NCBI GenBank assembly: GCA_018266755.1 | Contig: JAFDZW010000002.1 | Coordinates: 225,166 to 289,165 of the forward strand | Length of the DNA: 64,000 nucleotides | Origin: Bacteroidota bacterium | GTDB taxonomy: Bacteria > Bacteroidota > Ignavibacteria > Palsa-1295 | Direction of reading: 5' to 3' | Shown here: positions 52,870 to 61,721 of the stretch, one piece after another | Numbering within the stretch: the stretch's first letter is position 1 | How the letters are laid out: every line of letters begins with the position of its first letter | Position numbers and translations under genes: made by a program | Notes under the pieces: generated by a model | Database searches by the model: none | What the model was told of the DNA's origin: nothing | The model's input: only the letters and a program-made list of their open reading frames with translations

Positions 52870-53331
52870 CTACTTGATCGGCTGATAAATCTCGGTCACC
52901 CACTTCGTGCTATCGGGTTCGGTGCGTGGGTCGGTGACGTAGGTCTCCCAGCCGCCGGATGCGAGCTCGTAACCGTTCTTTGCGACCCACTCCATCATGT
53001 CCGCCCACGTCTGCATCAAGCCGCTGTAGTGACCGATGTGTTGGAAGACGATCGTCTTCCCGCCGGGCGTACTGCCCATTTTGAAGTCGGCACTCTCGGC
53101 AATCGCTGCGGCGACAGGTGCGGCAAGTTCGATGACGACCTCTTCGTCCGTCCACTTGTGATAGCGTGCGAACGGGCCGCCGAGCGGTTGTCCCCCAGCT
53201 TCGGTCAGGGCTTGCCAGAGTTTCGGAAACCAGACGTCGAAGAGCGTCATGAATTTCGCTTTGTCGGAATGCAGCGTCACGCCGAACGTCAGTTGCGGAG
53301 CCAGGTCTTTGATCTCGTATGGTGTTGTCAT
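52870..53331 (-). CDS. GyrI-like effector-binding domain protein
   Basis: A 153-residue protein with the AraC effector-binding/GyrI-like fold: LTFGVTLHSDKAKFMTLFDVWFPKLWQALTEAG, GGPFARYHKWTDEEVVIELAAPVA, GGKTIVFQHIGHYSGLMQTWADMMEWVAKNGYELASGGWETYVTDP. There is no DNA-binding domain, so it may bind or hydrolyse a small hydrophobic ligand. It is one base upstream of the GNAT gene and lies downstream of the terminator of the VOC gene. Confidence 0.82.
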   Translation of the reverse strand: MTTPYEIKDLAPQLTFGVTLHSDKAKFMTLFDVWFPKLWQALTEAGGQPLGGPFARYHKWTDEEVVIELAAPVAAAIAESADFKMGSTPGGKTIVFQHIGHYSGLMQTWADMMEWVAKNGYELASGGWETYVTDPRTEPDSTKWVTEIYQPIK

Positions 53332-53340
53332 TCTCGCTTA

Positions 53341-53381
53341 TAGAAAGGCCCGTGACACCACGTCGCGGTGCCACGGGCTTT
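53341..53381 (-). terminator. Terminator of the VOC gene at 53392
   Basis: AAAGCCCGTG on the minus strand pairs with CACGGGCCTTT across 53344-53381, with an inner CACC/GGTG extension, followed by a short T-rich end. It separates the VOC gene from the GyrI-like gene. Confidence 0.7.
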
Positions 53382-53391
53382 GAATCATTGG

Positions 53392-54165
53392 TTATTGTTT
53401 TGCAAGCGCAAATATTGCGAACCCTGCTCCCTGCGGATCGTCGCCGACGGCGAAGCGGCCCATGTTGGGGATGTCCATCGGTTCGACGAAGAGCTTACCG
53501 CCGTTTGCTTTGATCTTCGCGACGGTCGCATCGCAATCATCGACCATCACATACCCGATCCAATGCGGAGGAACATTACCCCACTCCGGCATGATCTTCA
53601 TCATTCCGCCCATCGCGACGTCGCCGTTCTTCCATTCGGTGTAGTTGGCATCGCCGCCGATCCCCCAACCGAAGAGCTGCGTGTAGAATGTTTTGGCGGC
53701 TTCCGGGTCGTTCGTGTAGAGCTCGTACCAACAGAAGGCGTTGTTCTCGCCGATAACGCCGGCGCCTTTGTGGGCGCGCGGCTGCCACAGACAGAGCATT
53801 GCCCCGGTGGGATCCTGAATGACGGACATCCGGCCATGCTCCATCACATCGAACGGCTCCATGATCGCTTTGCCACCGAGCGACTTCGCCTTCGCCGTTG
53901 ACTCGTCGACATTCTCGACCGAGACGTAGAGATTCCAATGCGGCGGAACACCGCGCTCGAGTTGGGTCTTGTCAAGGCCGTAGAGCGCGCCGACGTCCGC
54001 ACCGTCTTTCATTAGCATGGTATAGACGGAGCCGTCGCCCATCGGGGAGTCGTGCGACTGCCAGCCGAAAATATTTGAATAAAATGATTTAGCGGCAGCG
54101 GCATCGTTCGTGGCAAGCTCGAACCAGCAGAAACTGCCGGGAGCGTATGAGGTCATTGTAGGCAT
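53392..54165 (-). CDS. Two-domain VOC (glyoxalase-like) protein
   Basis: A 257-residue protein with two tandem vicinal-oxygen-chelate domains. The first starts SFCWFELATNDAAAAKSFYSNIFGW, the second AFCWYELYTNDPEAAKTFYTQLFGW. Each is followed by a MKIM/DP.GA.F motif (FDVMEHGRMSVIQDPTGAMLCLWQ; MDIPNMGRFAVGDDPQGAGFAIFAL). This layout matches the hydroxylase/antigen Cfp30B-like group. Metal ligands are not obvious, so it may be a binding or stress protein. The start at 54165 is taken as given; an ATG at 54156 is also possible. Confidence 0.88.
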   Translation of the reverse strand: MPTMTSYAPGSFCWFELATNDAAAAKSFYSNIFGWQSHDSPMGDGSVYTMLMKDGADVGALYGLDKTQLERGVPPHWNLYVSVENVDESTAKAKSLGGKAIMEPFDVMEHGRMSVIQDPTGAMLCLWQPRAHKGAGVIGENNAFCWYELYTNDPEAAKTFYTQLFGWGIGGDANYTEWKNGDVAMGGMMKIMPEWGNVPPHWIGYVMVDDCDATVAKIKANGGKLFVEPMDIPNMGRFAVGDDPQGAGFAIFALAKQ

Positions 54166-54236
54166 ATAGTAGAATAGTTATTGGACGTGACACAGTAGGT
54201 GCTCATCGAGCAGCTATTTAATATAAGCACGTATTT

Positions 54237-55754
54237 TCACTCGCCCGTCAATTCCCGGCGGATCGGAATTGGGTAGGGCACGAGCGTCAATGATCGAGGT
54301 TCATACGTCAGGAAAATTGTTGTTGGAGATGTTCGGAGTCGTGCGACGGTGCTATCTTGCACGTGGATGATCGAGACGTCCGGACGTCCGGAGAGAAAGT
54401 GGATGATGCTATCTGCACAAACCAACACCCGAAAGCCCTGCAAAAGGAAGGTGGTGTATTTGAATGTCTTCTCCGACGGATCGACAAGGACGAGATTGGC
54501 TCCTCGTGGCAGTGACGTCGTGGCGTGCACGACCTGTTTTAGCAATACGTCGGCACGCTTTCCCTGCGCTGTCATCGCACGCGCTTTCTGATCGACGCCG
54601 AGAGCGTTTCCCACGAACAGCGGAAGGATGGCTCCGAGCGCCAGCACCCGCCACATACGCGAGCCCCGGCGCAGTAGCTGTTCGAATGACAGCCCCCACA
54701 AGACGGCGATCACCGGCAAGCCATTATAGGAATATGGTTCGTTGAGATGTGTCAGAAATAGCACAGGACACCAACTACAAATCAGGATCCCAACGAGTAC
54801 AAGGGTTCGGCCCCGGCGCTGATCGTAGGCCAAACCTCTGGCGAGTATCGCGAAGGCACCGAGCGTGAACAATGCGAACACCGCAAGATAGTCGAACGCA
54901 TGCGATCGCAATGCGCGTACGAACTCGATACTCGAGATCGGCAACAGACTCTGGATGCCGAGCTCACCGATGTTCTCGACAATGTTCGCGCCGAAGCGGA
55001 ACGCGTAGTCCTGGGTACCATATTGCGGCAGAGCCGCTCCGGCATGCACTCGCAGTCCGAGGTACACGAGCGTCGCGATACCGTACGGAACGAGCGTCAC
55101 GATCGTCCGCTGCACCCGTCGAACTGTTGTGTCTGCACGCATCAGAACGAACGATAGAAATGCAACGCTGAGCGTGAGCCCGATCGAAGTCTCTTTTGAA
55201 ATCAGCGCAAGGAAGAAGCACGCGACGCTGCCGGCGTATCGCCAACCTGTGTCACTGGCTTCGGTCATCCGGCGATACAACAACCACAGCGCGCCGGCAG
55301 AACACAGTGACGCCGTGATCTGCGATTGTGTATCGTTGCCGAGGACGGCGGCTGTGCTCATCTGGGAGACAATCACGTACGCCGCTACACCGATCGCTAC
55401 CTCAGGACGGACCTTCCAGCGACGAAGCACATGGCTCACCAAACATGCAAGATAGGTATGAAGCGAGAGGCTCAGCAGGTGCAACGGAAGGGTATTCCAA
55501 CCAAAGTGCATCTGAACGAAGGCGAGCACCATCGATTCGAGCGGACGGTAGAACTTGTCGAAGTAGTTCGCGTGCAGGAAACCTTGCCAAAGCGCTGAGT
55601 TTGGGTCGCTGAACACACGCAAATAATCATCATAGTAATACGACCCGGAGAGTCCGTGCAGATTGACCAGCACTGCCAATACGAACAACAAGAAGTACAG
55701 TGCTACCGCACCGAGCCAAGGAGACCAACCTCTGTGCGAGCGCAAGTTGAACAT
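54237..55754 (-). CDS. Polytopic membrane protein, GT-C glycosyltransferase-like
   Basis: A 505-residue membrane protein with about 10-11 helices. The first periplasmic loop carries YYYDDYLRVF, an acidic DD pair placed as in GT-C/TMTC-type glycosyltransferases (about residues 39-48). The next loop has HANYFDKFYRPLESMV, also typical of that group. A soluble C-terminal domain (about 400-505) contains GANLVLVDPSEKTF and PTTIFLTYEPRSLTL. It probably uses a lipid-linked sugar donor in the envelope. The ATG at 55754 is preferred over a TTG at 55781. Confidence 0.65.
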   Translation of the reverse strand: MFNLRSHRGWSPWLGAVALYFLLFVLAVLVNLHGLSGSYYYDDYLRVFSDPNSALWQGFLHANYFDKFYRPLESMVLAFVQMHFGWNTLPLHLLSLSLHTYLACLVSHVLRRWKVRPEVAIGVAAYVIVSQMSTAAVLGNDTQSQITASLCSAGALWLLYRRMTEASDTGWRYAGSVACFFLALISKETSIGLTLSVAFLSFVLMRADTTVRRVQRTIVTLVPYGIATLVYLGLRVHAGAALPQYGTQDYAFRFGANIVENIGELGIQSLLPISSIEFVRALRSHAFDYLAVFALFTLGAFAILARGLAYDQRRGRTLVLVGILICSWCPVLFLTHLNEPYSYNGLPVIAVLWGLSFEQLLRRGSRMWRVLALGAILPLFVGNALGVDQKARAMTAQGKRADVLLKQVVHATTSLPRGANLVLVDPSEKTFKYTTFLLQGFRVLVCADSIIHFLSGRPDVSIIHVQDSTVARLRTSPTTIFLTYEPRSLTLVPYPIPIRRELTGE

Positions 55755-56010
55755 GGATACATTGTTCCAATGACTGACCAAATCGAGGGGATAGGCTCAG
55801 GGTATGACGCCGGCAGCCCCCGAGAGCATGCGACCCACCACCTCGAATACAACCTCCCTACCGGGCGATGCCGGTCGGCGAATGACTCAATAGCTTACCG
55901 CATTCCCGATGCTATAAATGAAGAATCGGGGTGGAGAATTCCAAACAGCAAGACTCAAACGCATACTCCCGAACAGGCGGTTGTGCTGGGCGTTCGGGGC
56001 AAGCGCTGCA

Positions 56011-56328
56011 CTACTGATGAACGACCGATTGAATATCGACCTTGTTGAAGCTATCCTGAACGATCGCATCGCCTATACCACCGAGCAGGAACAACAAAAT
56101 GAATGACACCGCTTGCGAAAGCGAATTCTTCGTGATCTGTTGTACCCCTCCGGCATACTTCCAGAGCCACCAGATATTGACGATCGGAATGATCATGCAC
56201 CACGATGTCGGGATGTCCGCGCCGAAGCGGCACATCTCGCCCTTCGTTTTGACACGCCATACAATGATGTATATACCGAGTGTGAGATAACTCAGAAAGA
56301 AAACTGCGATCGGGCTTCGCTTCGTCAT
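56011..56328 (-). CDS. DUF4234-like small membrane protein
   Basis: A 105-residue protein starting KRSPIAVFFLSYLTLGIYIIVWRVKTKGEM, the pattern of DUF4234 membrane proteins. It has about three helices: 7-24, 42-58 (WCMIIPIVNIWWLWKYAGGV) and 70-88. Function unknown. A hairpin CCCGAT/ATCGGG lies about 80 bp downstream at 55906-55931. About 256 bp on its right side relative to transcription (55755-56010) contain no gene. Confidence 0.75.
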   Translation of the reverse strand: MTKRSPIAVFFLSYLTLGIYIIVWRVKTKGEMCRFGADIPTSWCMIIPIVNIWWLWKYAGGVQQITKNSLSQAVSFILLFLLGGIGDAIVQDSFNKVDIQSVVHQ

Positions 56329-56418
56329 AGTTCGATTGATGATGGTGAATACGCTACAAATATATGGAATTACGGTGCCAAACGAACGTCGATTAGACGA
56401 TTATCTCTGCCGATCTTC

Positions 56419-57498
56419 TTACCCAGGCAGACTGCCCCATTTTACTTTGATCGACGGTGCAACATACGTATTGGTTGCCGTCTTAAAATCGCGGGTGCCA
56501 CTGAGGTCGAATTCCAGCCAGAGGGGGCCTGTGACATTATACTCTCCGCCGATGCGAATTCCGCCTGTAAGATCGAACGAATCCGAAGGTTTATCGCCTG
56601 TCCGTCCGGTTACGCCGCACTGTGCTTCGATAAAGAGTTTGCCCGAATTCGTACCACCGTAAAATCGCGACGACAGTGTTGCATTCACCGAGTCCATCGC
56701 ACCGGTCATGCTGCTGCGCATCATGCACGGTGCAGTCCCGAGCAGCACCTGTCCCCAATTCGAGAGCGCAAAAGTTTTTGTCAGCCAGAGTGCGGCACGG
56801 TCGATCACCACGTGCTTGACAAGCGAATCGGGATTGCGATAACTACATGCAATGCCGCCTTCGAAGATCGATGCATTCCAGGATTTCTCGGCCTGGGCAA
56901 TCCGTGCCTTCGAAAGTAGTACTGCCGACGATGCAAGCGACGCCCGCTGGTCGGCGCTCAGCGACGTGGACCAATTGGAGTCGGTACCGGATGTCGGCGG
57001 TCGCAGTTTCGTCGGGTCGATCGTCGAGAGGTCGCGTTCGATCAGTCCGCGGATCGTCGCTACGAATGTGTCGTCGAGCCGTGGGTCGGATTCATCTTCG
57101 AAGGTCATACGCAGCCCCCAGCTCGAGTACGACGCACCGGTTTGCTGATCGGTGGACCGGCTCGCAAGCGAGAGCCGAAGTCGGTACAAAAACCGTTCGA
57201 ATGAACTTTCGCGATACTCGTCGAACGTCAGCTTCGCGCCGATGACCGACCACGGGCTAAACTCCACGAACAGATTCTGCGGCAGAACGCCGCCACCACG
57301 AAAGAGATCGGCAATACCTGCCGTCACTTCACGAGTCGCCGTCGGACGGATAATGCTCGGCGGCGAAGCACCGAGGATTGCAAAGGCCGGCGCATCCGGG
57401 ACAGAGAAGTTCAGTGTGCCATTGCCAACGCGGGTGTTTTGTGCCCCGGCACGTAGCGTTAGTACGGCAAGCGCGAGGAATACGATGATACGTTTCAT
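56419..57498 (-). CDS. Exported, probable outer-membrane barrel protein
   Basis: A 359-residue protein with signal peptide MKRIIVFLALAVLTLRAGAQ. Many strands alternate polar and hydrophobic residues (VIGAKLTFDEYRESSFERFLYRLRLSLASRS, SYSSWGLRMTFEDESD, GGIRIGGEYNVTGPLWLEFDLSGTRDFKT), ending PSIKVKWGSLPG. This resembles an outer-membrane barrel. No named family was recognised. It follows the 123-residue gene after 57 bp on the same strand and may be co-transcribed with it. Confidence 0.6.
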   Translation of the reverse strand: MKRIIVFLALAVLTLRAGAQNTRVGNGTLNFSVPDAPAFAILGASPPSIIRPTATREVTAGIADLFRGGGVLPQNLFVEFSPWSVIGAKLTFDEYRESSFERFLYRLRLSLASRSTDQQTGASYSSWGLRMTFEDESDPRLDDTFVATIRGLIERDLSTIDPTKLRPPTSGTDSNWSTSLSADQRASLASSAVLLSKARIAQAEKSWNASIFEGGIACSYRNPDSLVKHVVIDRAALWLTKTFALSNWGQVLLGTAPCMMRSSMTGAMDSVNATLSSRFYGGTNSGKLFIEAQCGVTGRTGDKPSDSFDLTGGIRIGGEYNVTGPLWLEFDLSGTRDFKTATNTYVAPSIKVKWGSLPG

Positions 57499-57555
57499 AG
57501 TGAGCACATTCAGTGTGAAAAAGGCATGAGCGATGCAACCCGGACGAACCTACTC

Positions 57556-57927
57556 TCAGACGAGAGCGATCGAAAGCCGAGGCATTACCGGATCTGAGCC
57601 GATCGTGCCTGTATACGGCACCATCGCCTGCGTGCCGTTCTGACTGACGATCAGTTGAACTGAGTATGTCTCGCCCGGTTTTGGCGCCGGTTCGACGATC
57701 TCGAGAAAACTATCGATCATTCCTCCGGCATAGACTCCGGGATCATCGGGCAGACTAAACCTCCACTCGAGCGATCCTCCGTTCGGATTGACGACCTCCG
57801 ACACTTGCTGCGCCGCATTCCACAGATAGACCTTACATGAGCCGATCTGCGGTGTCAGTAAGGAGATGGTGATCTGAATGGGGCCGCCTTGGGCCATCGG
57901 CACTATCTTGTACGTTGGCAATACCAT
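57556..57927 (-). CDS. Hypothetical protein, beta-sandwich-like
   Basis: A 123-residue protein without a signal peptide. It is Pro/Gly-rich with alternating strands (QITISLLTPQIGSCKVYLWNAA, LEWRFSLPDDPGVYAGGMIDSFLEIVEPAPKPGETYSVQLIVSQNG). It lacks a recognised family. A TATATTTG element lies about 50 bp upstream. It precedes the barrel gene by 57 bp on the same strand. Confidence 0.6.
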   Translation of the reverse strand: MVLPTYKIVPMAQGGPIQITISLLTPQIGSCKVYLWNAAQQVSEVVNPNGGSLEWRFSLPDDPGVYAGGMIDSFLEIVEPAPKPGETYSVQLIVSQNGTQAMVPYTGTIGSDPVMPRLSIALV

Positions 57928-57975
57928 ATCCTATTATTTACTGTTGTTTTACTATCTGTCTTAAAGTACTGACAA

Positions 57976-57983
57976 CAAATATA
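57976..57983 (-). promoter_or_regulatory. Candidate TATATTTG -7 element
   Basis: The minus strand reads TATATTTG, matching the TAnnTTTG -7 consensus of Bacteroidota, about 49 bp before the ATG at 57927. No clear -33 element was found. Confidence 0.3.
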
Positions 57984-58087
57984 AGGCAGAATCGGGGGAT
58001 ATCGGCACGTTTATCGACGGATCGCCAATTTGTGCCTCCGGCAGATGACCGTTTGCGTGGTATCGCGTATCTACTCGGGTAGCTCCG

Positions 58088-60145
58088 TTATCGTTTGAAG
58101 AGTATCCGACCTGTTGCGATCACATTCGCACCTGACCTGACTACAAGGATGTAGGTCCCATCCGCGCCCATGAGCGGAATCTGCACGTAGCGTTCCCCCT
58201 CCGAGAGCAGGCCGAGAACCTGTACCGCGACGCTCGCGCCTCGAACATCATAATATGTTATCGTAACATCGGTGTGATTTGCGTCACCGTGCAAGCGAAG
58301 GGAGGAATTCGTCGATGCAGGTTGTGGCACAACTTCGATACGAAGCGATTTTCCGCTCGGTGCAATCCCTTCGACCGCGCTGGCGGTCGTATCGCCGGTG
58401 CCGGTGAACGAGATTGCATGCGTCCCGACGCCGGCTTCATCGGTGTGGATCGTCAAGACACCGACGAACTGCGACGGAGTGAGCGGTGCAAACCGCACCG
58501 CAATGGTTGCGCTATCCTTTGCTGCGACATCATGGACACTCGTATCGATGAGTGTAACCCCCCCGCTCAGATCGGACAATGAGTACTGAGTAATATGTGA
58601 GCTCACCGTGCCGTTGTTTCGTAGCACGATCGTGGTATCTCGACGATTGCCGAGCGGCACAACACCAAATGCGACCGAGGTCGGTGTGACAAGTCGGCCG
58701 CTGACGACGTTCGCCGTAACGCTGATGTAGTGCGGATTCTCAGTCGTCCGTTCGTCCGTCAGAATCTCCAATTGTGCTCCGTACTGTTGTAGGTTATATG
58801 CATGTACTCCGATTGTGACCGTCATACTGTCATTGGGTGCAATGCGGTGCTTCGAAGAGTCGATCACCGTGAAGACGTGGGCTGGATCGCTCAGAACATA
58901 CTGCAATATATTGATGTCTTCCGTACCGCTATTTTTAATCCAAATGGTCGTGTCTCTCGTTTCACCCAGCCGGAGATTTCCCATATTCACGGACTTCGGT
59001 GCAATGAAGCCGGAAGCAACGGCAGCAATCGGTAGTTGCTTGTAATAGATCTGCGGATGGCCGCTTCGTTTGTCAATCCAGATCACATGGATCGCATCGG
59101 CGGCGGCCGCAACGAATCCTTGTCCAGGGTCTTTATCCGCACTCGCGAGTACTGTAGAGTCCCATGTGGTAAAATTATCACGAGAGTGCAAGTACATCAA
59201 CGGCCCGCCAAAGACAAAATACACAAGGCTCAGATCCTTCCTATCGCGGGATATGACCGGGTATCCTGCGAGTTTGCCGCCGGAGAACGTAAGTTGTTTG
59301 GCTGAAGTCCAGCTCGCGCCGTGATCGCTCGAATGTTTGTAGAAAACTTCGAACACTCCCGGTGTTTTGTCACCCCCGACATATTCGACGTTCGAATCCT
59401 GGGCTTCGAGATACGGGAAATATGTCCCTGCAGTACTTGACGTGAGTTGTGTTTCCGGGCTCCAACTTATCCCGTTATCGTTCGAGTAGCGATACCACGA
59501 TTGCATCGTACCGGTGCGATTGTCATTCCATGCGACGTACACATTCCCGTCCGCCGCAGCGATTGTTTGATCCTCGGAGCGACCGCTCGCATTCGATAGT
59601 TCATACGCATTTGTCCACGTCACCCCAGCATCGGACGAATGGCTCAGATACACTTCCGAATTCCCCGGTTTGTTGTCGTTATACCCAACATAGACATCGG
59701 ACCCGCGACTGACGACATTCGGCCAAAAGTAATACGACCCTTGCGAACCACCTGTGATCCACGAAGTACCCGCATCCATCGACCGAAGATACATCGACTG
59801 GGGCTGTGCTCCACTATTATCGCGATAGACTACATGCAAGATCGGCCCGCTTGCAGCGATCGACGGCATGTCCACCGATTTTAAAAATGGCGTCAGTGCA
59901 ACTTGAGCACTCCAGGTATGTCCGCCATCATACGAATGTTTATAATAGATAACCGTGCTGTCGGTCTTCCGGTCCATCCAGACGACGTGCACCGAATCGC
60001 CGCTGACGGCAAGACAGCGCCCCATGTTCTCGTTCAAGCCGGCGGACGTATCGGTAGAGATCAGGACATCGCTACTCCATTGGGCGTTGGCCTCGCGATT
60101 AGCGAACGAACAGGCCAGCAGAAGGATCAGGACAATGCTCTTCAT
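58088..60145 (-). CDS. Sialidase-like BNR propeller and ASH-domain protein with T9SS sorting domain
   Basis: A 685-residue exported protein with signal peptide MKSIVLILLLACSFANREANAQ. Residues about 25-360 have at least six Asp-box repeats (YDGGHTWSAQV, MDAGTSWITGG, SDAGVTWTNAY, NDNGISWSPET, SDHGASWTSAK) and VVWMDRKTDSTVIYYKHS-type strands, forming a sialidase-like propeller. Two choice-of-anchor-D/ASH domains follow at about 375-590 (VNMGNLRLGETRDTTIWIKNSGTEDI; VAFGVVPLGNRRDTTIVLRNNGT). The C-terminal T9SS domain is degenerate in its NP motif (VVPQPASTNSSLRL, YYDVRGASVAV, DGTYILVV, RILFKR). It probably binds surface ligands; no catalytic sialidase residues were assigned. Confidence 0.85.
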   Translation of the reverse strand: MKSIVLILLLACSFANREANAQWSSDVLISTDTSAGLNENMGRCLAVSGDSVHVVWMDRKTDSTVIYYKHSYDGGHTWSAQVALTPFLKSVDMPSIAASGPILHVVYRDNSGAQPQSMYLRSMDAGTSWITGGSQGSYYFWPNVVSRGSDVYVGYNDNKPGNSEVYLSHSSDAGVTWTNAYELSNASGRSEDQTIAAADGNVYVAWNDNRTGTMQSWYRYSNDNGISWSPETQLTSSTAGTYFPYLEAQDSNVEYVGGDKTPGVFEVFYKHSSDHGASWTSAKQLTFSGGKLAGYPVISRDRKDLSLVYFVFGGPLMYLHSRDNFTTWDSTVLASADKDPGQGFVAAAADAIHVIWIDKRSGHPQIYYKQLPIAAVASGFIAPKSVNMGNLRLGETRDTTIWIKNSGTEDINILQYVLSDPAHVFTVIDSSKHRIAPNDSMTVTIGVHAYNLQQYGAQLEILTDERTTENPHYISVTANVVSGRLVTPTSVAFGVVPLGNRRDTTIVLRNNGTVSSHITQYSLSDLSGGVTLIDTSVHDVAAKDSATIAVRFAPLTPSQFVGVLTIHTDEAGVGTHAISFTGTGDTTASAVEGIAPSGKSLRIEVVPQPASTNSSLRLHGDANHTDVTITYYDVRGASVAVQVLGLLSEGERYVQIPLMGADGTYILVVRSGANVIATGRILFKR

Positions 60146-60309
60146 AGTGATGAATGGGATGATCGTTGATAACAAGGGAGTGCCAAGAATGTTGCCGATC
60201 GGCTCCGGCGATTAGACGGAGTTCGCCGTTGCACTCCTCATGGAAACCGCTGTGAAACGTGATGCGTTGGCCGTACTCATCATCCCTTCACAACCTCGGA
60301 GCCTATCCA

Positions 60310-60837
60310 ATGCAAAAAAAGACGATCATCATACTCGCCCTCGTCCTTTCATTCTGCTGTGGCGCAGCATTTAGCACGGTCGTACTGCGATCGACGGACG
60401 AGGAGGCTGCCAACCGACGAGTCACCGGCATCGGTGGTATCTTTTTCAAGTGCAAGAATCCCAAAGCGGTGCGCGAATGGTACCGATTGCATCTCGGGCT
60501 GAATACCAATGCCTACGGGGCCGTCTTCGAGTGGCATCAGGGCAGCGACAGCACACGCAAAGGCTTCACGCAATGGAGTCCGTTTCCGCAAGCGACCAAA
60601 TACTTCGAGCCGTCAACAGCGGACTTCATGGTCAACTACCGAGTCGAACATCTTGATGGCGTAGTGAAGGAGCTGAAGGACGAAGGTGTCACAGTCGTTG
60701 ATACCATCGAACGGTACGACTATGGCAAGTTCGTCCATATTCTCGATCTCGAAGGCAATAAGATCGAACTCTGGGAGCCGAATGATGTTGCGTACGAACA
60801 GCTCGGCGTTCAGATGGGCGCCAAGACGACGAAGTGA
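60310..60837 (+). CDS. Exported VOC (glyoxalase-like) protein
   Basis: A 175-residue protein with an N-terminal signal anchor (MQKKTIIILALVLSFCCGAAFS). The VOC domain follows: GIGGIFFKCKNPKAVREWYRLHLGL, YRVEHLDGVVKELKDEGVTVVDTIERYDYGKFVHILDLEGNKIELWEP, including the terminal metal-ligand Glu. Most VOC proteins are cytoplasmic, so an exported or anchored one is unusual. The ATG at 60310 gives the signal peptide; the upstream frame lacks protein character. It is convergent with the VOC gene at 60854. Confidence 0.85.
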   Translation: MQKKTIIILALVLSFCCGAAFSTVVLRSTDEEAANRRVTGIGGIFFKCKNPKAVREWYRLHLGLNTNAYGAVFEWHQGSDSTRKGFTQWSPFPQATKYFEPSTADFMVNYRVEHLDGVVKELKDEGVTVVDTIERYDYGKFVHILDLEGNKIELWEPNDVAYEQLGVQMGAKTTK

Positions 60838-60853
60838 AGCGGGGTTCTGCTTG

Positions 60854-61258
60854 TCAGGTTAGGTCCGTGAATGGGTTGTACGCCACTTCCCAGAGATGAC
60901 CGTCCGGATCGGCGAAATAGCCTGAGTACCCACCCCAGAATACCTTCTGTGGCTGCTTCACAGCGGTCGCGCCTGCAGCAAGTGCCTCGGCGAACACACG
61001 GTCGACTCCCTCGATCGACGGCTCGTTATGAGCCAGCGTGATTCCGCGAAAGCCGTTTCCCTCAGGACCAACGGTCGCATCCTCCGCAAGCTTATCGAAC
61101 GGATAGAGTGCCAGCCAAGTCCCCTCGAGTGCGAAGAAGACGATGTCTTCGCCTTCCTTGAAGTCAGGACACGGCAGTCCGAGGCCGTCGCGGTAGAATC
61201 GGAGCGAGCGTTCGAAGTCACGAACGCCGAGGGTAATGAGCGATACTTTTGGCTTCAT
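60854..61258 (-). CDS. VOC (glyoxalase/bleomycin-resistance-like) protein
   Basis: A 134-residue single-domain VOC protein with VSLITLGVRDFERSLRFYRDGLGLP, DIVFFALEGTWLALYPFDKLAED, ITLAHNEPSIEGVDRVFAEALAAGATAVKQPQKVFWGGYSGYFADPDGHLWEVAYNP. His and Glu ligand positions are retained. It is widespread and usually of unknown substrate. It is downstream of the rRNA operon terminator on the same strand. Confidence 0.9.
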   Translation of the reverse strand: MKPKVSLITLGVRDFERSLRFYRDGLGLPCPDFKEGEDIVFFALEGTWLALYPFDKLAEDATVGPEGNGFRGITLAHNEPSIEGVDRVFAEALAAGATAVKQPQKVFWGGYSGYFADPDGHLWEVAYNPFTDLT

Positions 61259-61299
61259 GGATGTATGGAGTGTTGAGGAAGGATAACGAGCGAACCACA

Positions 61300-61335
61300 A
61301 ACAAAAAGCCCGCTAACGCAAGAGCGATAGCGGGC
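61300..61335 (-). terminator. Terminator of the rRNA operon
   Basis: On the minus strand GCCCGCTA pairs with TAGCGGGC (61328-61335 with 61308-61315) and is followed by TTTTTGTTT. It lies 14 bp after the 5S rRNA end. Confidence 0.85.
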
Positions 61336-61348
61336 ATCATACAACCCC

Positions 61349-61460
61349 TGGCGACGACCTACTTTCCCAAGCCTGACTGGCTAAGTATCATCGGCTCACG
61401 AGGGCTTAACTGCTCTGTTCGGAATGGGAAGAGGTGTATCCCCTCGGATATAGTCGCCAA
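61349..61460 (-). rRNA. rrf: 5S ribosomal RNA
   Basis: The minus strand shows TTGGCGACTATATCCGAGGG, then ACACCTCTTCCCATTCCGAA and CAGAGCAGTTAAGCCC. It ends GGGAAAGTAGGTCGTCGCCA. The 5' and 3' ends pair (GGCGAC/GTCGCC). The length of about 112 nt is normal. Confidence 0.95.
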
Positions 61461-61470
61461 AAGGAAACTG

Positions 61471-61512
61471 TGAACTGAGTGCTTAGTGCTCAAGTGCTGA
61501 GTGCTAAGTTCA
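61471..61512. repeat. Heptamer repeats in the 23S-5S spacer
   Basis: Imperfect units GTGCTTA, GTGCTCA, GTGCTGA and GTGCTAA lie between 23S and 5S rRNA genes, the same units as at 401-450. The rest of the 23S-5S spacer (61461-61721) contains no tRNA and no other gene. Repeats inside an rRNA precursor are unusual. Confidence 0.7.
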
Positions 61513-61721
61513 GAAAACTCTTGGCGGGTTGTATTGTAAAAGATCGAAAAACAATGACACGCGAGCGGTGGCGAATGAGATGCAAATATCGAACACGAAT
61601 GCAAGTGGTACAATACCAAACACTATAGTAATGCAGTAGTGAGGTGTTCTACGCAAGGTCGTTGCGCTGACATCTATACTATGTACGTTTACAAGTGTTT
61701 ATTTTCTTCCGAAGAAAAAAA

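Noticed and set aside
61461..61721. tRNA gene in the 23S-5S spacer
   Set aside because: No cloverleaf, no GTTC-containing T-arm and no CCA-type end; only heptamer repeats and A+T-rich sequence.
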